From Gemmatimonadota bacterium (lineage in GTDB: Bacteria; Gemmatimonadota; Gemmatimonadetes; Gemmatimonadales; Gemmatimonadaceae), in the NCBI GenBank assembly GCA_016704465.1, contig JADJAD010000019.1:62001-126000 (forward strand): DNA of 64,000 bases, written 5' to 3'. Within the stretch, counting starts at the first letter, position 1; the number at the start of each line of letters is the position of its first letter. The translations under genes were made by a program, and so were the position numbers. The notes under the pieces are model-generated. The model was not told the origin of the DNA. It was given only the letters and a program-made list of their open reading frames with translations, and searched no databases. Below, piece by piece: positions 45,753-54,368 of the stretch.

Positions 45753-46864
45753 TTCGCCCCTCCTCGCACCGTGCTCCGGAGCAGCCGCTGCACCTCGGGG
45801 ACCGAGGTCGCGACCGCGATGATCACCACCGCCGTCAGCACGTCGACCATCTGCTTCGGGACCACCGCGTTGACCGCCAGCCCTCCCTGCGACAGCGTGG
45901 CGAAGAGCAGCGCGGCGACCACCACGCCCGCCGGGTGGTTGCGGCCGACCAGCGCCACTGCGATCCCGAGGAAGCCGGCCCCCGCCGCAAAGCCCTCCTC
46001 GTAATACTGCTTGTAGCCCAGCACGTAGTTCGTCCCGCCCAGCCCGGCCAGCGCGCCCGACATGAGCATGGCCCGCAGCCAGACGCTCCCGACCTTCACC
46101 CCGCCGTACTCGGCGGCCTCGGGTTGCAGCCCCACCGCGCGCAGGTCGTAGCCCGCGCGGGTCCGGAACAGGTACCACCCCACGTAGCCCGCCGCCGCCA
46201 GCGCGACCAGCAGGACGAAGTTTGCCGCCGATCCACGGAACGCGTCGATCACGCTCGACAGCCGCGCCACCGCCCCCGCGTTGATCTCCGGCGTGTGCAG
46301 CGATTCGGCGACGTTCAGCTTGGTGGCGATCAGCCAGTTGAGGAAGGCGAGGGTGATGAAGTTGAGCATGATCGTCACGATCACCTCGCTCGCGCCGAAG
46401 CGGGCCTTGAGCACGCCGGGCACGCTCGCCACCGACGCCCCGCCTAACGCCGCACCGGCCAGGCAGAGTGGAATGGCCACCACCGCCGGTGTGCCCACCG
46501 GTAGCAGGAGCCCCACCAGCGCGGCACAGAACCCGCCCATCGCCAGCTGCCCTTCGGCCCCGATGTTGAACAGCCCCGCGCGGATCCCGATCGCGACCGC
46601 CAGCCCGGTGAAGGTGAGCGTGGTCGCCTTATAGATCACCTGCCCGAAGCCATACGCGTTCCCCCACGTCCCCTCGAGCAGGAGCTTGAAGACCGCCGCC
46701 GGCGACTGGCCGAAGGAGAGAATGAGGAGGTCGCCAACAACCGCCGCGATGAGCAGCGCAGTCAGCGGTGGCAAGAGTGCCGCCGTCGCGCGCCCGACCC
46801 GCGACGAAAGACGGGAGAGCGGCGCAACCGCGGGGTCGGGTATCGCCTCGTTGATCAGGCTCAC
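45749..46864 (-). CDS. BMP/nucleoside-type ABC transporter permease 1
   Basis: This is a 371-residue inner-membrane permease, the NupP/YufP-like half. The GTG start at 46864 overlaps the stop of the ATPase gene (GTGA). It has about 10 helices. The signature IGIRAGLFNIGAEGQLAMGG, with the GLFNIGAEGQ block, is characteristic of this ribose/nucleoside-type permease family, and ASEVIVTIMLNFITLAFLNW is the helix carrying the substrate path. Its stop overlaps the start of permease 2. Confidence 0.92.
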   Translation of the reverse strand: MSLINEAIPDPAVAPLSRLSSRVGRATAALLPPLTALLIAAVVGDLLILSFGQSPAAVFKLLLEGTWGNAYGFGQVIYKATTLTFTGLAVAIGIRAGLFNIGAEGQLAMGGFCAALVGLLLPVGTPAVVAIPLCLAGAALGGASVASVPGVLKARFGASEVIVTIMLNFITLAFLNWLIATKLNVAESLHTPEINAGAVARLSSVIDAFRGSAANFVLLVALAAAGYVGWYLFRTRAGYDLRAVGLQPEAAEYGGVKVGSVWLRAMLMSGALAGLGGTNYVLGYKQYYEEGFAAGAGFLGIAVALVGRNHPAGVVVAALLFATLSQGGLAVNAVVPKQMVDVLTAVVIIAVATSVPEVQRLLRSTVRGGAK

Positions 46865-48459
46865 ACCTCCCCCCCGGGCTCTGCCGAGCCCCCCGTCCCC
46901 CGTCCCCCGTCCCCCGTCTCCACTCCGACCATCAGCGGCCCGACTCGCTCCCGCGTCGCTTCCCCCCGATCCAGGACCGCGACGAACCGCCCCTCATACA
47001 TGACGGCGACACGGTCAGACAGCGCGAGCACCTCCACCAGGTCGGCCGAGACGAGCAGGACCGCCTTGCCGGCATCGCGCGCTGAGCGCAGCTGGGCATG
47101 GATGAACTCGATCGCCCCGACGTCGACCCCGCGGGTGGGTTGTGACGCGAGAAGCACGGAGTACTCGCGCCCGCGCATCTCGCGGGCGACGACGACCTTC
47201 TGCTGGTTCCCGCCGGAGAGTGCGCGCGCCGGGAGCGCCGGGGTCGGCGGACGGATGTCAAACTCGCGGATGCGGCGCGTGGCGTTGGCCTGCACCCGCT
47301 CCCGCTGCAGGGCGCCGTTGACGGAGAATCGGCGCTGCAAGCCGAGGATCAGGTTGTCGCCCACCGAGTACTCGAGCACCAGCCCGCGTCGGTGGCGATC
47401 CTCAGGGATGTGCGACAGCCCGGCCGCACTGCGCTCCCGCACCGACATCTTGGCGAGGTCCGCCTCCCCCAACGAGATCGACCCCGCGCTCGCCGCCCGC
47501 AACCCGGCAATCGCCTCGATGAGTTCCGTCTGCCCATTCCCCTCGACACCGGCAATCCCGAAGATCTCCCCCGCCCGAACGGTGAACGAGAGGTTGTCCA
47601 CCTCGTTAGGCCTGCGGGATGAGGGCACGGTAAGTCCCGCGACGCGAAGCGCCGCCCTCCCGTCCCCCGTCCCCCGTCCCCCGTCCATCTCCATCTCCGC
47701 CGCCAGTCGCACATCCCGCCCCACCATCATCCGCGCGATCCCCGCCGGGGTGGTTTCGTCCGTGCGCACCTGTCCGACCGTCTCGCCGGCGCGCATCACC
47801 GTGATCGTTGACGAGATCTCGATGACCTCGTCCAGCTTGTGCGTGATGAGCACGACCGTTCCGCCTTCACTCGACAGGCGCCGCAGCACCCGCCACAGTT
47901 CGACCACCTCGGGCGGCGACAACACGGCCGTCGGCTCATCGAGGATCAGGATCTTCGCCCCTCGATAGAGGACCTTGAGGATCTCGACCCGCTGCGCCTC
48001 GCCGACCGTCAGGTCCGACACCAGGCGCCGAGGGTCGACCGTGAGCCCGGTCCGCTCGCACAGCGACCGCACCGCAGCCTCGGCCCCTGCGCGGTCCAGC
48101 TGCACGCCCTTGGTCAGCTCCTGCCCCAGCACCAGGTTCTCGGCCACGGTGAGCGTCGGGACGAGCATGAAGTGCTGGTGCACCATCCCCACGCCGGCGG
48201 CAATCGCCTCGCGCGTGGACCACCCCGTCACGTCGCGACCCTCGACTTCGATCAACCCCGCGTCGGGCGCATACATCCCCGCCAGCATGCGCATGAGCGT
48301 CGACTTGCCCGCCCCATTCTCCCCCACGACCGCATGAATCTCCCCCCGCCGCACCTCGAGCGACGCACCAAGGTTGGCCCGCACCACCCCAAACCTCTTC
48401 GATACACCAACGGCGCGCAGCGCCACCCCCGTCTCTCGTCCCCCGTCCCCCGTCCCCAT
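46861..48459 (-). CDS. BMP/nucleoside-type ABC transporter ATPase (two NBDs)
   Basis: This is a 532-residue cytoplasmic ATPase with tandem nucleotide-binding domains. NBD1 has Walker A GENGAGKST, Q-loop VHQHF, signature VGEAQRVEILK and Walker B ILILDEPTAVL. NBD2 has a degenerate Walker A GVEGNGQTE and signature SGGNQQKVVVARE, as in the RbsA/NupO family. The start overlaps the stop of the substrate-binding gene (TAATG). Its N-terminus (MGTGDGGRETG), a mid-linker peptide (DGGRGTGDGR) and its C-terminal tail (ETGDGGRGTGG) are all encoded by CCCCCGT heptamer arrays, so three arrays lie in one gene without breaking either domain. Confidence 0.92.
   Translation of the reverse strand: MGTGDGGRETGVALRAVGVSKRFGVVRANLGASLEVRRGEIHAVVGENGAGKSTLMRMLAGMYAPDAGLIEVEGRDVTGWSTREAIAAGVGMVHQHFMLVPTLTVAENLVLGQELTKGVQLDRAGAEAAVRSLCERTGLTVDPRRLVSDLTVGEAQRVEILKVLYRGAKILILDEPTAVLSPPEVVELWRVLRRLSSEGGTVVLITHKLDEVIEISSTITVMRAGETVGQVRTDETTPAGIARMMVGRDVRLAAEMEMDGGRGTGDGRAALRVAGLTVPSSRRPNEVDNLSFTVRAGEIFGIAGVEGNGQTELIEAIAGLRAASAGSISLGEADLAKMSVRERSAAGLSHIPEDRHRRGLVLEYSVGDNLILGLQRRFSVNGALQRERVQANATRRIREFDIRPPTPALPARALSGGNQQKVVVAREMRGREYSVLLASQPTRGVDVGAIEFIHAQLRSARDAGKAVLLVSADLVEVLALSDRVAVMYEGRFVAVLDRGEATRERVGPLMVGVETGDGGRGTGGSAEPGGEV
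46889..46918. repeat. CCCCCGT heptamer array at the ATPase C-terminus
   Basis: About four copies of a CCCCCGT-type heptamer encode the Gly-rich tail just before the stop codon of the ABC ATPase. Confidence 0.88.
47657..47686. repeat. CCCCCGT heptamer array in the NBD1-NBD2 linker
   Basis: About four copies of a CCCCCGT-type heptamer fall between the two nucleotide-binding domains of the ABC ATPase, where an insert should be tolerated. Confidence 0.88.
48430..48458. repeat. CCCCCGT heptamer array at the ATPase start codon
   Basis: This array (one imperfect unit plus about three clean ones) ends at the ATG of the ABC ATPase gene and overlaps its first ten codons. The TAATG junction with the substrate-binding gene is therefore part of the repeat. 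Confidence 0.85.
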
Positions 48460-49496
48460 TATTTCACACTAGGAACGTCGATCTTCCCATCGATTATCTC
48501 CCGCCGCAGCAACTCCACGCGCGCATGCACTGCGTCTGGAATCAGCGCCCGATTGTTCGCGTCGTACACGTAGTTCACCCCGCGCTCCTTGAGCCCGAGC
48601 TGGAAGATGCCGCCACGAAAGCTGCCGTCGGCGACCTGCTTGATGGCGTCGAACACTGCCTCGTCCACCCCCTTCACCATCGACGTGAGGATGTAGCCCG
48701 GCGCCTCGGCGTATTGATCGGCGTCCACGCCGATCGCCAGCTTGCCGCGCCGCCGCGCGGCCTCGAAGACCCCGAGCCCAGTCGACCCAGACGCGTGAAA
48801 GATCACGTTCACGCCCGACTGGTACTGCGACAGCGCCAGCTCCTGCCCGCGTCCCGGGTTGCGGAACGCCTCGGGTGTCACCCCCGCATACTGGGCGACG
48901 ACCTCGCAGTCCGGGCAGACGGCCTTTACCCCTGCCCGGTACCCAACCTCGAACTTGTGGATGAGCGGGAAGTCCATTCCGCCCACGAAGCCGACCTTTT
49001 TCGAGTCGCCGACGAGCGCCGCCAGCGCGCCGACGAGGAATGAGCCCTCCTCCTCGCGGAACTTGAGCGCGGCCAGGTTGGCGGGGGGCTGGATGGCGTT
49101 GCCGATCGAATCCAGCGCGACGGCGTAGTCGACGCCGGCAAAGCGCACGTTCGGATATTCCCGGGCCAGCTGCGTGAGGTCGTCGGAGAAGATGAAGCCG
49201 ACGCCGACCACGAGCTCCATCCCCTCGGCCGCCAGGAGCCGCAGTCCCGCCTCGCGATCCGACCCTTCACCGGGTTCGATGAATCGCACGCGGGCGCCGA
49301 GCTCGCGCCGGGCGCGCTCGGCCCCCAGATAGGCGCCGTCGTTGAACGACTTGTCGCCGCGTCCACCGAGGTCGAAGACGATCCCGACGTCGAGCCCCGC
49401 GCCCGTGTCGAGCTGCTGGGCGCCCGAGGGGTGCACGAACAGGAGCGCGACGTGGGCCGCCAGCAGGGCGGCGAGGACGAGATAGAGCTTGCGCAT
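48459..49496 (-). CDS. BMP-family substrate-binding protein
   Basis: This is a 345-residue periplasmic binding protein of the BmpA/Med/NupN family, usually for nucleosides. The signal peptide (LYLVLAALLAAHVALLFV) lacks a lipobox Cys, so the protein is probably soluble and not lipid-anchored, unlike many relatives. Family features are DVGIVFDLGGRGDKSFNDGA near the N-terminus, ADQYAEAPGYILTSMVKGVD and a two-lobed fold typical of the class. It heads the operon. Its TAA stop overlaps the ATPase start. Confidence 0.9.
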   Translation of the reverse strand: MRKLYLVLAALLAAHVALLFVHPSGAQQLDTGAGLDVGIVFDLGGRGDKSFNDGAYLGAERARRELGARVRFIEPGEGSDREAGLRLLAAEGMELVVGVGFIFSDDLTQLAREYPNVRFAGVDYAVALDSIGNAIQPPANLAALKFREEEGSFLVGALAALVGDSKKVGFVGGMDFPLIHKFEVGYRAGVKAVCPDCEVVAQYAGVTPEAFRNPGRGQELALSQYQSGVNVIFHASGSTGLGVFEAARRRGKLAIGVDADQYAEAPGYILTSMVKGVDEAVFDAIKQVADGSFRGGIFQLGLKERGVNYVYDANNRALIPDAVHARVELLRREIIDGKIDVPSVK

Positions 49497-49796
49497 GAGG
49501 GCGGGAAAGGTCGTGCGTGGGGGGGAAAGGAGGAAGGGGGACGGGGGACGGGGGACGGGGGACGGGAGTTCGACGTTGCGGGATCTTGCTCTCGTCGCGG
49601 TGGAGGGGAGCGGGCGGGGAATTGGCGACCGACTGGTTCACTGGGGGGTAGTGCATGCGTGCGGACGCTGATCAGGGGAATTGTTGGAGATGGTGTAGTC
49701 CGCAGCGGAGGGGCGCCGGTGAAGGCTGCGGCCCGACGGCGCATCGCGACAACTGAGCTGCGGGGCTATGTTCGAGAACCACTCTCCTGAGTTTGC
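49497..49796. other. Divergent intergenic region with a GGGGGAC heptamer array
   Basis: This lies between the leftward BMP operon and the rightward phosphatase. It holds about four to five GGGGGAC units at 49536-49566, the reverse complement of the CCCCCGT arrays in the operon. It must carry promoters for both directions, but no -10/-35 elements are clear to me. No other gene is seen. Confidence 0.7.
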
Positions 49797-50906
49797 ATGC
49801 ACGTGATCTCTCGCTGGATCTCGCTCGCCGCGTGTTTGATCGCTTCGCAGGTCGATGCGCGCCCGGCGCTCGGCCAGGACGTCTTCACCAACGTCGAGCG
49901 CATCGTGGCGCTTGGCGACGTGCATGGCGACTACGAGCAGTTCGTCACCGTGCTGCGCCAGGCGGGGGTGATCGACGGCAAGGCGCGCTGGAGCGGGGGG
50001 CGCACCCATCTCGTGCAGGTCGGCGACGTGCCCGACCGCGGTCCCGACACACGGAAGGTGATGGAGCTCCTCATGGCACTCGAGCCCCAGGCGCTCAAGG
50101 CCGGCGGGCGCGTGCACGCCCTCATCGGCAACCACGAGGTCATGAACGTGCTCGGCGACCTGCGCTACGTGTCTGCCGGCGAATACGCGGCGTTCCGCAC
50201 GCCAAACTCCAAGCAGCTGCAGGAGCGCGCCTGGAAGGTGCTGTCCGACTCGGCGCGGCGGGGCGACGCGGCCTACCGCACGCAGTGGTACGCAGAGCAC
50301 CCGCTCGGCTGGGTCGAGCAGCGCGTTGCCTTCGAGGGGAATGGCCGATACGCGTCGTGGATTCGCGGCCACAACGCCGTCGTGAAGATCAACGACTACC
50401 TCTTCCTGCACGGCGGCATTGGACCCAAGTACGTCGACTCCTCGCTCGCGGCGCTCAACACGGGGGTGCGTCGGGCGCTGGACCCCACGTCGTCGCCGCC
50501 CGAAGGAAACATCGCCGAGGATACGGAGGGGCCGCTCTGGTATCGAGGACTCGCCACGGGCGACGAGACGGCGTTGTCGGCGCATGTGGACAGTGTCCTG
50601 CGAATGCTCGGCGTGTCGCACGTCGCGATCGGCCACACCGTGACCCCGGGTGCGGTGCTGCCGCGCTTCGGTGGGCGCGTCATCATGGTCGACGTGGGGA
50701 TGTCGGCCGTGTACGGGGGGCCGCCGGCCGCGCTGGTCGTCGAGGGTGGAGCGGCATACGCCCTGCACCGAGGAACCAGGATCCCACTGCCGTTAGGCGG
50801 CGACCTGCTGCCGTACCTCAAGGCGGCAGCGGCGCTCGATCCGCCGGGGTCGAGGTTACGGGCGTATGTCGATGGACTCACGGCCGCGACGGTGCCGGTG
50901 CGGTAG
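49797..50906 (+). CDS. Calcineurin-like metallophosphoesterase (Shewanella-like phosphatase)
   Basis: This is a 369-residue protein. The ATG at 49797 starts an N-terminal signal region (ISLAACLIASQVDARPALGQ), so it is probably exported. The metallophosphatase motifs are in order: IVALGDVHGDYEQ (D, H), VQVGDVPDRGPDT (GDxxDRG), LIGNHEVMN (GNHE), FLHGGIGPKYV (HGG) and VAIGHTVTPG (GHT). This set with two metal sites and the long insert between GNHE and HGG matches the Shewanella-like phosphatases, which act on phosphotyrosine/phosphoserine. It stands alone between the BMP operon and the cupin gene. Confidence 0.9.
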   Translation: MHVISRWISLAACLIASQVDARPALGQDVFTNVERIVALGDVHGDYEQFVTVLRQAGVIDGKARWSGGRTHLVQVGDVPDRGPDTRKVMELLMALEPQALKAGGRVHALIGNHEVMNVLGDLRYVSAGEYAAFRTPNSKQLQERAWKVLSDSARRGDAAYRTQWYAEHPLGWVEQRVAFEGNGRYASWIRGHNAVVKINDYLFLHGGIGPKYVDSSLAALNTGVRRALDPTSSPPEGNIAEDTEGPLWYRGLATGDETALSAHVDSVLRMLGVSHVAIGHTVTPGAVLPRFGGRVIMVDVGMSAVYGGPPAALVVEGGAAYALHRGTRIPLPLGGDLLPYLKAAAALDPPGSRLRAYVDGLTAATVPVR

Positions 50907-51034
50907 GCACGGTCTCGACGATCGTCGTCGCCGTCAGCGTCGCCCTCAGCGCGTCCTTGCATCTTCAGCTCCCGCGCAGCCAGTTATTGTGACGCCACGC
51001 CCGCTTCGCCCCCTTCCCCTGCCACGCCCTCCGC

Positions 51035-51592
51035 ATGTCCCACGTTGAGCGACGCGTATTCCTCGGAATGGCCCTCTCGGCAATCCCGCTTGCTGCGAGC
51101 GACACGCTCGGCACGCAGGAGCCGGCCAAGCGCGTCTACGTCGCCGCCGGCGATGATCGATTCGGGGTGCACAAGACGCTCGGCATCTCCACGATCGACT
51201 TCAAGGTCACCGGCGCCGACAGCGGCGGGGCGATGCTGGTGATCGAGAACACCAACCGGTCCAAGGGAGGTCCGGCCCGTCACCTGCACGTGGCCCAGGA
51301 CGAGTTGTTCTACGTGGCCCAGGGGTCGTACGTGATCGAGATCGGCAGTGAGCGCTTCACCCTGTCGGCCGGCGATGCGATCCTCGCGCCGCGGCGCATT
51401 CCCCATGCGTGGGCCTTCGTGGGTGAGGGAGCCGGGCACGACGTTGGGCGGATGGTCATCACGTTCACTCCCCCCGGCCAGATGGAAGCCTTTTTCCGGG
51501 AAGTGTCCAAGACCGACGCGATGCCCATCCAGGACCCGCAACTCTGGCGCGCCCACGGGATGGAATTGGTCGGGCCACCACTCAAGGTGTAG
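51035..51592 (+). CDS. Exported cupin-domain protein
   Basis: This is a 185-residue protein. The N-terminus (VERRVFLGMALSAIPLAA) has twin Arg followed by a short hydrophobic stretch, a possible Tat signal. A single cupin barrel follows. PARHLHVAQDELFYVAQGSYVIEIG gives the H-x-H-x(4)-E part of motif 1, and SAGDAILAPRRIPHAW gives motif 2 with its His. All expected metal ligands are present, so a metal-dependent dioxygenase, isomerase or binding function is possible. Its stop is 5 bp before the next start. Confidence 0.85.
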   Translation: MSHVERRVFLGMALSAIPLAASDTLGTQEPAKRVYVAAGDDRFGVHKTLGISTIDFKVTGADSGGAMLVIENTNRSKGGPARHLHVAQDELFYVAQGSYVIEIGSERFTLSAGDAILAPRRIPHAWAFVGEGAGHDVGRMVITFTPPGQMEAFFREVSKTDAMPIQDPQLWRAHGMELVGPPLKV

Positions 51593-51597
51593 CCGCC

Positions 51598-52098
51598 ATG
51601 TCTCGATCGACACGCCGCGCCCTCGCGCTGGTCAGCGCAGCGCTCCTGTTCGCCGCGGCACGTCCCGCGTCGGCGCAGAGCCTCAGTGCATCCGAACGCG
51701 CGGTGGTGACGCGCGAGATCCGCGCGGCGGCCGACGGCCTCATCGCCGCCATCGGATCGCGCGACATCGCCCGCTTCATGGCGCTCTTCACGACCGAGCC
51801 CGACCTGGTGTACGTGGACAACGGCAAGATCTATCCCAGCCGTGCCGCCCTCGAGGCTGCGGCCGGCGGCTTTTTCAGCCGTATCGGACGCGCGGGCGGG
51901 CGATGGGAGCCGGCGCACGTGGTCGCGCTGTCGCCCTCTGCCGGAGCGTTCACCGGGATCTTCCGTCCCGAGATGGTGGACACGGCGGGAGCGCCGCTAT
52001 GGACGGACGGGAAGATCTGGACCTTCGTCTATGAGCGACGGCAGGGACGCTGGGTGATCGTGCAGGCGCACGAGGTCAACGCCAAGCCGGGACAGTAG
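51598..52098 (+). CDS. Exported SnoaL/DUF4440-like protein
   Basis: This is a 166-residue protein with a signal peptide (LALVSAALLFAAARPASAQ). The mature domain is NTF2-like: VTREIRAAADGLIAAIGSRD, then IARFMALFTTEPDLVYVDNG, and the closing strand RRQGRWVIVQAHEVNAKPGQ. The function is unknown, but the distance of 5 bp after the cupin gene implies they are co-expressed. It is distantly similar in fold to the protein at 34160-34663. Confidence 0.82.
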   Translation: MSRSTRRALALVSAALLFAAARPASAQSLSASERAVVTREIRAAADGLIAAIGSRDIARFMALFTTEPDLVYVDNGKIYPSRAALEAAAGGFFSRIGRAGGRWEPAHVVALSPSAGAFTGIFRPEMVDTAGAPLWTDGKIWTFVYERRQGRWVIVQAHEVNAKPGQ

Positions 52099-52276
52099 GT
52101 CGACCGCGGAACCCCCGGGGCGTCTGCTGTCGGTCATTCCAATACCGACTTGAACATCCTCGGCGTCGCCGCGCTCGGGCGGCGGCCTCCCAAGGCATGA
52201 ACGCCTGGCGGCGCGCCGAGGTCGAACGACGCACGCGTCGGTCGACACCTGCCCGAACTCCCACCTGCGCGGCCGC

Positions 52277-53284
52277 TCAGATCCTCCGCACGGCGATCCG
52301 GAGCATCTCCAGGGCCCGGGCATCGCTGAACCCTCCGATCGCATCTCCCGAGAACTGCAGCATTACATCCGCCTTGACGACGGTCACCACACCGCCGACC
52401 AGCGTGATCCGTTCATCCCAAGGCTCCGACGCTCCGGTGGTCGTGTCGCTCAGCTCCGGCAGGTCCGGATCCACCTGCGCCGCCATGATCTGGGTGGCAC
52501 CGGCCACCGCCATCCGCTCCTGCCCGAACGCATGGAAGCCGTCCCGCCAGACCACGGTGAGGGTCCGCACCAGCTGGCTGCCGAAGACGTCGTGCGGGGT
52601 TGGGTAATCGCACTCGGAGCCGTCGGCAGACGGGCGAGGATCCCCCGCCAGCGGTCCCATGAGCGCCTCGACCTCCTCAAGGGTCACCAGCTCGCACGGA
52701 TTCCGCGCCGGAGCGGGAGTCTCGCGCCTCGCGAGCGTCGCCCGAGCACCACTGTACTCCAGCGGCGCATCAATTCGCCCCAGCGCGAGGGCCGCCAGCC
52801 GGGCAGCCCCACCGGTCCCGATTCGCGAGCCGAGCGGATCGATCTGGACCGAGACCGTTCCCTTGAGCGCAATGAGCCGACCGAACGGCGCCCCTACCCG
52901 ATCCCATTCGCCGTCGAGTGTGTCGGTGACGGGATCGTACCCGGACAGGATGTCGGTGATGGCCTGCCCGGTGCCGGCCAGCATCTGGAAGCTCAACGCG
53001 CCATCCTCCCAATCCACCTCCAACGTCACGTTGCGCCGGTCACGGGCCCGGTAGAAGCATCCTTCGCCCTCCACCTTGGGATTCCGGTCGTCATCCACCC
53101 GGAAGGGCGGCTCGGCCAGCGGTCCGAGCAGGGCCTCCATCTCGCTCGCGGAGACGAGGCTGCAGGGATCGGGTCCGGAGGGAATCGTCACCTCGTCGAC
53201 CGTCACCGCTTCGCCGTCTGAGCGGCCCGGCCCGTCGCACGCCGCTAGGGTCGCCAACAGCATGGTCAAGCAGATGCGCCGCAT
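52277..53284 (-). CDS. DUF3558-like lipoprotein with duplicated domain
   Basis: This is a 335-residue protein. The ATG at 53284 gives a lipoprotein signal (RRICLTMLLATLAACDG). It consists of two related halves. The first has PCSLVSASEMEALLGPLAEP and a GCFYRA Cys. The second has PCELVTLEEVEALMGPLAGD and SECDYP. The paired Cys of each half, as in DUF3558-type lipoproteins, probably form disulfides. The function is unknown. It is the last of four minus-strand genes (52277-56609); the first gene, at 56088, carries a single copy of a similar domain. Confidence 0.75.
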   Translation of the reverse strand: MRRICLTMLLATLAACDGPGRSDGEAVTVDEVTIPSGPDPCSLVSASEMEALLGPLAEPPFRVDDDRNPKVEGEGCFYRARDRRNVTLEVDWEDGALSFQMLAGTGQAITDILSGYDPVTDTLDGEWDRVGAPFGRLIALKGTVSVQIDPLGSRIGTGGAARLAALALGRIDAPLEYSGARATLARRETPAPARNPCELVTLEEVEALMGPLAGDPRPSADGSECDYPTPHDVFGSQLVRTLTVVWRDGFHAFGQERMAVAGATQIMAAQVDPDLPELSDTTTGASEPWDERITLVGGVVTVVKADVMLQFSGDAIGGFSDARALEMLRIAVRRI

Positions 53285-53300
53285 TCTCCCTCCCGTTGCA

Positions 53301-54362
53301 TCATTTCGGCCGTTGCGCGGTGCAGTCGCGGACCAGATCAACCCGTCGATTCCTGGCACGGCCCATCAGCGTCGCATTGTCATCAACGGGTTCCCCTTCG
53401 CCCCGGCCCTTCGCCTGCAACCGACCGCTTTCGACACCACCCCCGGTGACCAGTGCGGTGCGCACCCGCTCGGCGCGCCGCCGGGAGAGTTCGAGGTTGC
53501 TGGCCGCCGTCCCGATGCTGTCGGTATGCCCAACCAGGGTGAGGGTCCAATCCGGATGCTCGTGCAGCGTCCGCGCAATCCGATCCAGCGCCGGAGTGCT
53601 GGCAGAGTCGAGGACATCGGACCCCGAGGCGAAGTAGAGATCGTGTACGCTCACGGTGCACTTGGTGGCGAGGGCGGTGGACTCCGTATCACCCCGCGCG
53701 CCGGTTGCAACCCGCACCAGTCGCCGCCGACCGCTGGTCGCTGTCCCGCGACGGACATCGGTCTCCAGCACCCACGGCGTCGTGGGATCATCGAGCAGCA
53801 GCGCCGTCACCAACAGGCTGAACTCCCCGCTCAGGGTGCCGCTCGCCCGAATACCCTGGACGCTTGCCGGTCGGCCGTCCAGCAGCAACTGGAACGGCTC
53901 AGCGGTGCCCACTCGCTGGAGGACACCCCGAAAGGGAGCTGTCGACAGGGACGGCACCATCAGCACGACGTCCGCGCTTCCCCCTTGCTTCAACTCCGCC
54001 AAGATCGCGACCGAGACCAATGAGTAGTTGGCACCCCGAAACGGGCGGGGATCCTGCTCCGAGCTGTAGAAGTACATCGCCCGCGCGCGTCGCAATTCTG
54101 CTCGTGAGACGGGCCGCTCGACCGCACGCCAGCGTCGCTCGGTTCCTCGGTTCCAGGAGATCCTGATCTGGGCGGCGTTGGTGTCGCCTCGCACCACTGC
54201 GACAACCGACTCATAGTCCGGTTCGTCGGCGAGGGAACTTGCCCAGGTCAACTGGAGCCCTGGCCCAAAGGGGATCCGGGGCGTCTGGGCACCAACCGTC
54301 GCCCATCCCACCCCGAGCGCCAGCGCGACGCCAATGCCGCGTACCCCCCTCACATGATCCAT
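53301..54362 (-). CDS. Outer-membrane/periplasmic protein with OmpA-like C-terminal domain
   Basis: This is a 353-residue protein with a signal peptide (GVALALGVGWATVGAQ). The N-terminal ~220 residues are beta-rich and unassigned. The C-terminal ~120 residues match the OmpA/MotB peptidoglycan-binding domain: VHDLYFASGSDVLDSAS, then LTLVGHTDSIGTAASNLELSRRRAERVRTALV and GRARNRRVDLV. The Asp and Arg that bind diaminopimelate are present (TDS, NRRV). It may link the cluster's complex to the cell wall. It lies 16 bp upstream of the duplicated lipoprotein gene. Confidence 0.88.
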   Translation of the reverse strand: MDHVRGVRGIGVALALGVGWATVGAQTPRIPFGPGLQLTWASSLADEPDYESVVAVVRGDTNAAQIRISWNRGTERRWRAVERPVSRAELRRARAMYFYSSEQDPRPFRGANYSLVSVAILAELKQGGSADVVLMVPSLSTAPFRGVLQRVGTAEPFQLLLDGRPASVQGIRASGTLSGEFSLLVTALLLDDPTTPWVLETDVRRGTATSGRRRLVRVATGARGDTESTALATKCTVSVHDLYFASGSDVLDSASTPALDRIARTLHEHPDWTLTLVGHTDSIGTAASNLELSRRRAERVRTALVTGGGVESGRLQAKGRGEGEPVDDNATLMGRARNRRVDLVRDCTAQRPK

Positions 54363-54368
54363 GGGGTC

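Noticed and set aside
45351..49566. CRISPR array
   Set aside because: Units are 7 bp with no spacers and lie partly inside genes.
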